Shown here: positions 60,465 to 64,000 of the stretch, one piece after another
Layout of the letters: each line of letters starts with the position of its first letter
How positions within the stretch are numbered: the stretch's first letter is position 1
DNA from: Paenibacillus pedocola
GTDB lineage: Bacteria > Bacillota > Bacilli > Paenibacillales > Paenibacillaceae
Direction: 5' to 3'
Length of the DNA: 64,000 nucleotides
NCBI RefSeq assembly: GCF_031599675.1
Contig: NZ_CP134223.1
Span: 806,001-870,000, forward strand
Notes under the pieces: generated by a model
The model's input: the letters and a program-made list of their open reading frames with translations, nothing else
Database searches by the model: none
Told to the model about the DNA's origin: nothing
Made by a program: the position numbers and the translations under genes

Positions 60465-61400
60465 ATGGCGAGTACCGTTCAAGGCCTGGCTTATAAAGCC
60501 TTCGGCCTGCAAATATTCAGTGAATTCCCCTTGCCGGAGCTTCCCCTTACAGATGAGCCGGGATTGATCGGCAGCGTGGCTGTGATTCGCGGCGATCTTG
60601 CGGAGCGCTGGCAGGCGATTCCCAAGGTGACTCCAAGTCTTGGTATGCTGGGCAGCGAGGTGATGTTCGAAGCGAAGGATACGGCTATTTTTTCAATTCA
60701 GGACGGGATTAGGATTACGGTATCGCCTGCGGCTGGAGCAGATATGGACTGTGTCCGGCTGTATATCCTGGGGAGCTGCATGGGCGTCCTGCTGATGCAG
60801 AAAAAGATTCTCCCGCTGCATGGCAGCGCGTTAGTACTCGATAACAAAGCTTATGCGCTTGTTGGACGTTCAGGAGCGGGCAAATCGACACTCGCCTCGT
60901 ATTTGATGGATCAGGGACATCTGCTGGTCAGCGACGACGTTATTCCCGTTATGGTGCAAGAAGGGCAGCCGCTTGCAGTTCCAGGTTATCCGCAGCAGAA
61001 GCTGTGGCAGCAAAGCCTGGACTATATGGGAATGAATTCGTCCCTCTACCGTCCGCTTTTTGAAAGAGAAACCAAGTTTGCTGTTCCGGTGCATGACCGC
61101 TTCCAGACAGAGCCGCTGCCGCTTGCCGGTGTGTTTGAACTGGCGGTGTCTGAAGAGGAAGGCCCCGTAACCGTGCAGCCCATCAATGGGATGGAGCGTT
61201 TCCATACATTATTCAATCATACCTACCAGAAGGCGATTGTCGACCGGATCGGGATCCGGGAATGGCATTTCGGCATGCTGGCATCCTTCGTGAACCGGCT
61301 GCCGATGTACCGGCTGACCCGGCCGAAACAGGGCTTTAGTGCTCCTCAGCAGACCTCGCTGATTTTTGAAACGATTAAGCCACAAATGGAGGAGAGATAA
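60465..61400 (+). CDS. HPr kinase-like lasso peptide kinase (PadeK type)
   Basis: A 311-residue homologue of the C-terminal half of HPr kinase/phosphorylase. It has 'LPLHGSAL' (about 115-122), Walker A GRSGAGKST (about 134-142) and acidic LLVSDDVIPV (about 152-161). In the paeninodin family this enzyme phosphorylates the C-terminal serine of the precursor. The precursor here ends in Ser, so the same modification is predicted. The start follows GGGAGGGAATCTG. It is followed after 3 bp by the B1 gene, in one operon. A role as a true HPr kinase is unlikely given its context and the absence of the usual HprK N-terminal domain. Confidence 0.85.
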   Translation: MASTVQGLAYKAFGLQIFSEFPLPELPLTDEPGLIGSVAVIRGDLAERWQAIPKVTPSLGMLGSEVMFEAKDTAIFSIQDGIRITVSPAAGADMDCVRLYILGSCMGVLLMQKKILPLHGSALVLDNKAYALVGRSGAGKSTLASYLMDQGHLLVSDDVIPVMVQEGQPLAVPGYPQQKLWQQSLDYMGMNSSLYRPLFERETKFAVPVHDRFQTEPLPLAGVFELAVSEEEGPVTVQPINGMERFHTLFNHTYQKAIVDRIGIREWHFGMLASFVNRLPMYRLTRPKQGFSAPQQTSLIFETIKPQMEER

Positions 61401-61403
61401 ACG

Positions 61404-61703
61404 ATGAATACAGCAGATGTGTTGTCGCTTCAAACAGTGCTCGTTAAGCGTCCGGGCAATATCGCCAGCGATATGGACGGCGAGAAGGTCATGCTGAATG
61501 TGAAGAACGGCAAATATTACAATCTGGGTGAGGTCGGCGGAGAAATCTGGTCTGCTCTGGATGAGCCGGTCTCCATTAACCGGATTGTGCAGGTTATTCA
61601 GGAAACGTTCGATGTTCCGGCAGAGACAGCAGAACAGGACGTATTCGAATTCGTGCAAAGCCTGCTGGCTGAGGATCTGGTTGCCATTGACAGCGGGTCA
61701 TGA
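61404..61703 (+). CDS. Lasso peptide B1 protein (PqqD-like leader-binding)
   Basis: A 99-residue PqqD-family protein, recognised by 'MDGEKVMLNVKNGKYYNLGEVGGEIWSAL'. In lasso clusters with split B proteins it grips the leader peptide (Tyr/Pro/Leu pattern) and presents it to the B2 protease. GGAGGAGAG inside the kinase gene's end is its ribosome site. Its stop overlaps the B2 start (ATGA), coupling their translation. Confidence 0.9.
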   Translation: MNTADVLSLQTVLVKRPGNIASDMDGEKVMLNVKNGKYYNLGEVGGEIWSALDEPVSINRIVQVIQETFDVPAETAEQDVFEFVQSLLAEDLVAIDSGS

Positions 61704-62155
61704 CAGCAATGCGGCGGTTTCGTCTGTTGCTTAATGACCGGGCCGTTGTAGCGCTGCTTCCGGAAGCCTTATGGCGTCTGTTCCTGGCGAGAATCCGGCT
61801 GCTGTTCCCGTTCGATAAAACGGCGCCTCAGCTCGGGGCTCAGTCGCAGGAAACTGCTGAGGTGTCCAAGGCCGCCGATGCGCCGAAGATCCGCCAGATT
61901 ACCCGGGCCATCCGGGTAGGGAGCAAAGTGACTCCCTGGAAAAGCACCTGCATGGTCAGGGCAGTTGCAGGCCTCAAAATGCTTGAAAAACGCGGAATTG
62001 ACAGCACATTATACATGGGCGTCGCCAAAGACAAGCAGGGCCGGATGATTGCTCATGCCTGGCTGCGCAGCGGGTCTTATTACGTCTCCGGTGACGATGT
62101 GATGAAGGGTTTTGTTGTGGTGGAGAAGTTCGCGAAGGTGATACAAGCCGAGTAA
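61700..62155 (+). CDS. Lasso peptide B2 leader peptidase (transglutaminase-like)
   Basis: A 151-residue cysteine protease of the lasso B2 family. Catalytic Cys84 lies in KSTCMVRAV, His119 in AHAWLRSG, and an Asp near 131 in VSGDDV completes the triad. Between the N-terminal helix bundle and the protease part is an Ala/Gln/Glu-rich link (about 48-65). It would cut the leader after Thr18-Met19 of the precursor, freeing the core N-terminus for ring closure. Confidence 0.9.
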   Translation: MTAMRRFRLLLNDRAVVALLPEALWRLFLARIRLLFPFDKTAPQLGAQSQETAEVSKAADAPKIRQITRAIRVGSKVTPWKSTCMVRAVAGLKMLEKRGIDSTLYMGVAKDKQGRMIAHAWLRSGSYYVSGDDVMKGFVVVEKFAKVIQAE

Positions 62156-62168
62156 TCGAGGTGTGCTC

Positions 62169-63968
62169 ATGCAAGCAATAATCTATTATATCCGGCAGCT
62201 TCAGCGCTTGTCCGGAGTGAAGCTGTATCTGAATCTGCTGGGCATGGTGATCAGCGGCCTGCTGGAGAGCTCGGCAATTCTGCTGCTTGTGCCGATGCTG
62301 GGCATGGCGGGGCTGCAGCTGGGCGGAACAGGAGCTGTGTACAATCTTCCTGTGCTCGGGTTCATATCGGAGCTGCCGCAGACATCAGCACTTGGGCTGG
62401 TGCTCGGCGCATACGTCCTTATCGTACTCTGCCAGAATTTAATTTCGCGTTTTGTTGCAGTCCGCAACGTGGAGATTCAGCAGAGCTACAGCCGGCAGCT
62501 GCGATATGAAGTTTATAGTGCTCTGCTGCGGGCAGAGTGGTCCTTTTTCCTGAAGAAACGCACCTCAGACCTGATCAATATCATGACTACGGAGATGGCG
62601 CGGGTGCTTGCCGGTATCAGCTGCTTCCTGCAGTTTCTTACCTCGCTGCTGTTCACTATGGTACAGATCGCTTTTGCCTTCTGGCTGTCTCCGAAGATGA
62701 CCCTCGCTGTACTGGTCTGTGCGGTGCTGCTTTCCTTATTCTCCCGCAGATTTATCCGCAAGGCCAAGAAGCTGGGCAGCCGCAGTTCCCTGCTCGGCCA
62801 AATGTATCTGGCCGGAATTTCCGACCAGCTGAACGGAATCAAGGATATCAAGAGCAACAATCTGGAGCAATCCAGACTGGACTGGCTGCATGAATTTACC
62901 GGTGAGGTGAAGAACGAACAGCTGGATTATACACGTCTGCGTTCAAACTCCCAATTGCTCTACAAAATGTCCTCCACACTGCTGATTGCAGTGTTCATTT
63001 TCGTTTCTTTCCGCTTTCTGCACGCGGAAGGGCCGAATCTGCTGCTGGTCATTCTTGTATTTGCCCGGCTGTGGCCGACCTTTGCCACGCTGCAGTCGCT
63101 GATGGAACAGCTCGCCTCCGTGCTGCCTTCCTTCAAGCAATTGAAGCAGCTGGAGGAGGAATGTCTGCAGGCTGCCGAACAAGGTACTCCAGATGGAACC
63201 GGAGTGCCGGTTAAGGCTATTACCTTGAAGCAGAGCCTGGAAGCGAGAGATGTCTATTTCCGTTATCAGCCGCAGGAGCCGCACTATTCGCTGCAGGGGG
63301 TCAATGTCACGATTCCGGCTAACCGGATGACGGCCATTGTCGGACGCTCAGGCGCAGGAAAAAGCACGCTCGTTGATCTGCTCATGGGACTGATGCAGCC
63401 CGAGTCGGGCGACATTCTGGCCGACGGCAAGCCGATTACGGGAGAACGGCTGCTGTCTTACCGCCGCTCGATCGGTTATGTGGCGCAGGACCCGTTCCTG
63501 TATAATGCCACAATCCGGGATAATCTGACGATGATCAAACCGGATGCCAGCGAGGAAGAGCTGTGGGAAGCACTGGAGTTTGCCTCTTCGGCCGACTTTG
63601 TCCGCAGGCTGCCGCAGGGGCTGGACACGCTGATCGGCGACCGGGGCATCCGCTTATCCGGCGGCGAGCGGCAGCGGCTGGTGCTGGCCCGGGCGATTAT
63701 CCGCAAGCCGTCCATCCTGGTACTGGATGAGGCGACAAGTGCACTCGATACCGAGAACGAGAAGCGGATTCAGGAGGCGCTCGACCGGCTGAAGCACTCC
63801 GTCACGCTGATCGTCATCGCCCACCGCCTGTCCACGATCCGCGGCGCGGATCAGATTCTGGTCATCGACCAGGGCCGCGTAATCCAGCAGGGCGTATTCG
63901 GCGGCCTGGCCTCGGACAAAGGCGGCATGTTCAGCCGGCTGCTCAGCAGCCAGGAAGAGGCGATGTAA
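62169..63968 (+). CDS. Lasso peptide ABC exporter (PadeD type)
   Basis: A 599-residue fused permease-ATPase that would export the mature lasso peptide and give self-protection. About six membrane segments (1-310) precede the ATPase with Walker A GRSGAGKST (about 392), signature LSGGERQR (about 496), Walker B ILVLDEATSALD and switch IIAHRLST-like IVIAHRLST, all intact, so it works as a homodimer. The ATG at 62169 is preferred over a GTG six bases upstream because GAGGTG sits at the right distance. The window ends 32 bp after its stop, so further tailoring genes may follow. Confidence 0.9.
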   Translation: MQAIIYYIRQLQRLSGVKLYLNLLGMVISGLLESSAILLLVPMLGMAGLQLGGTGAVYNLPVLGFISELPQTSALGLVLGAYVLIVLCQNLISRFVAVRNVEIQQSYSRQLRYEVYSALLRAEWSFFLKKRTSDLINIMTTEMARVLAGISCFLQFLTSLLFTMVQIAFAFWLSPKMTLAVLVCAVLLSLFSRRFIRKAKKLGSRSSLLGQMYLAGISDQLNGIKDIKSNNLEQSRLDWLHEFTGEVKNEQLDYTRLRSNSQLLYKMSSTLLIAVFIFVSFRFLHAEGPNLLLVILVFARLWPTFATLQSLMEQLASVLPSFKQLKQLEEECLQAAEQGTPDGTGVPVKAITLKQSLEARDVYFRYQPQEPHYSLQGVNVTIPANRMTAIVGRSGAGKSTLVDLLMGLMQPESGDILADGKPITGERLLSYRRSIGYVAQDPFLYNATIRDNLTMIKPDASEEELWEALEFASSADFVRRLPQGLDTLIGDRGIRLSGGERQRLVLARAIIRKPSILVLDEATSALDTENEKRIQEALDRLKHSVTLIVIAHRLSTIRGADQILVIDQGRVIQQGVFGGLASDKGGMFSRLLSSQEEAM

Positions 63969-64000
63969 CACGAATCCGTTAGTGTGATTTACTTCAGGCG

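Overview
The window reads as a chromosome segment of a Paenibacillus-like Firmicute. The evidence is the kind of genes present: LplB/YtcP/LipO-type sugar ABC transporters, S-layer homology (SLH) surface proteins, Gram-positive lipoproteins, strong AGGAGG ribosome sites, mid-range GC and a paeninodin-type lasso peptide cluster. No rRNA, tRNA, CRISPR array, insertion sequence or prophage gene was seen.

Layout. 1-3.7 kb: a sugar ABC importer (two permeases, then a lipoprotein binding protein) behind a near-consensus cre site. 3.8-7.2 kb: a 1121-residue HEAT-repeat protein. 7.2-13.6 kb: a regulator with three DNA-binding modules, divergent from an ABC-2 exporter whose second permease has an in-frame amber stop; then an AraC-type regulator and a double GyrI-like protein. 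13.6-17.7 kb: small enzymes and a GT-C membrane protein. 17.7-20.8 kb: a LacI-type regulator, an orphan UlaA-like PTS IIC and a KdgF-like cupin, with shared operators and an FNR/CRP-like box. 20.9-27.7 kb: an asymmetric heterodimeric ABC exporter, a double GNAT protein, a kinase-like protein and a DUF4003-like protein. 27.8-37.9 kb: surface proteins (an Ig-like secreted protein, an SLH protein and an SLH lipoprotein with a 48-bp minisatellite), followed by a 7TM histidine kinase and a response regulator with a SARP-like output. 38.0-45.0 kb: YjdM, a McrB/McrC restriction pair, a stalk-domain protein and a diguanylate cyclase. 45.2-48.7 kb: an SDR enzyme and an 823-residue serine-hydrolase fusion. 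48.7-55.3 kb: an organosulfur scavenging unit (TetR, SsuA/B/C-like transporter, alkyl-sulfatase-like and sulfatase enzymes). 55.4-58.0 kb: small housekeeping genes. 58.2-64.0 kb: a lasso peptide cluster in the order C-A-K-B1-B2-D, running to the window edge.

The two most interesting systems are the following. (1) The lasso peptide cluster. Its 41-residue precursor, at 60227-60352, is easily missed. It has a predicted 9-residue ring closed on Asp9 and a C-terminal serine that the neighbouring HPr-kinase-like protein is predicted to phosphorylate. A perfect 16-bp palindrome lies at its promoter and a strong hairpin separates precursor from enzymes. (2) The surface-protein regulon. Two SLH-associated operons share an almost identical promoter element: TTGTCA direct repeats with an 11-bp period at a fixed distance from the -10. 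This is the geometry used by SARP regulators, and a SARP-type response regulator is encoded just downstream.

All functions are inferred from reading the sequence. No database search was possible.
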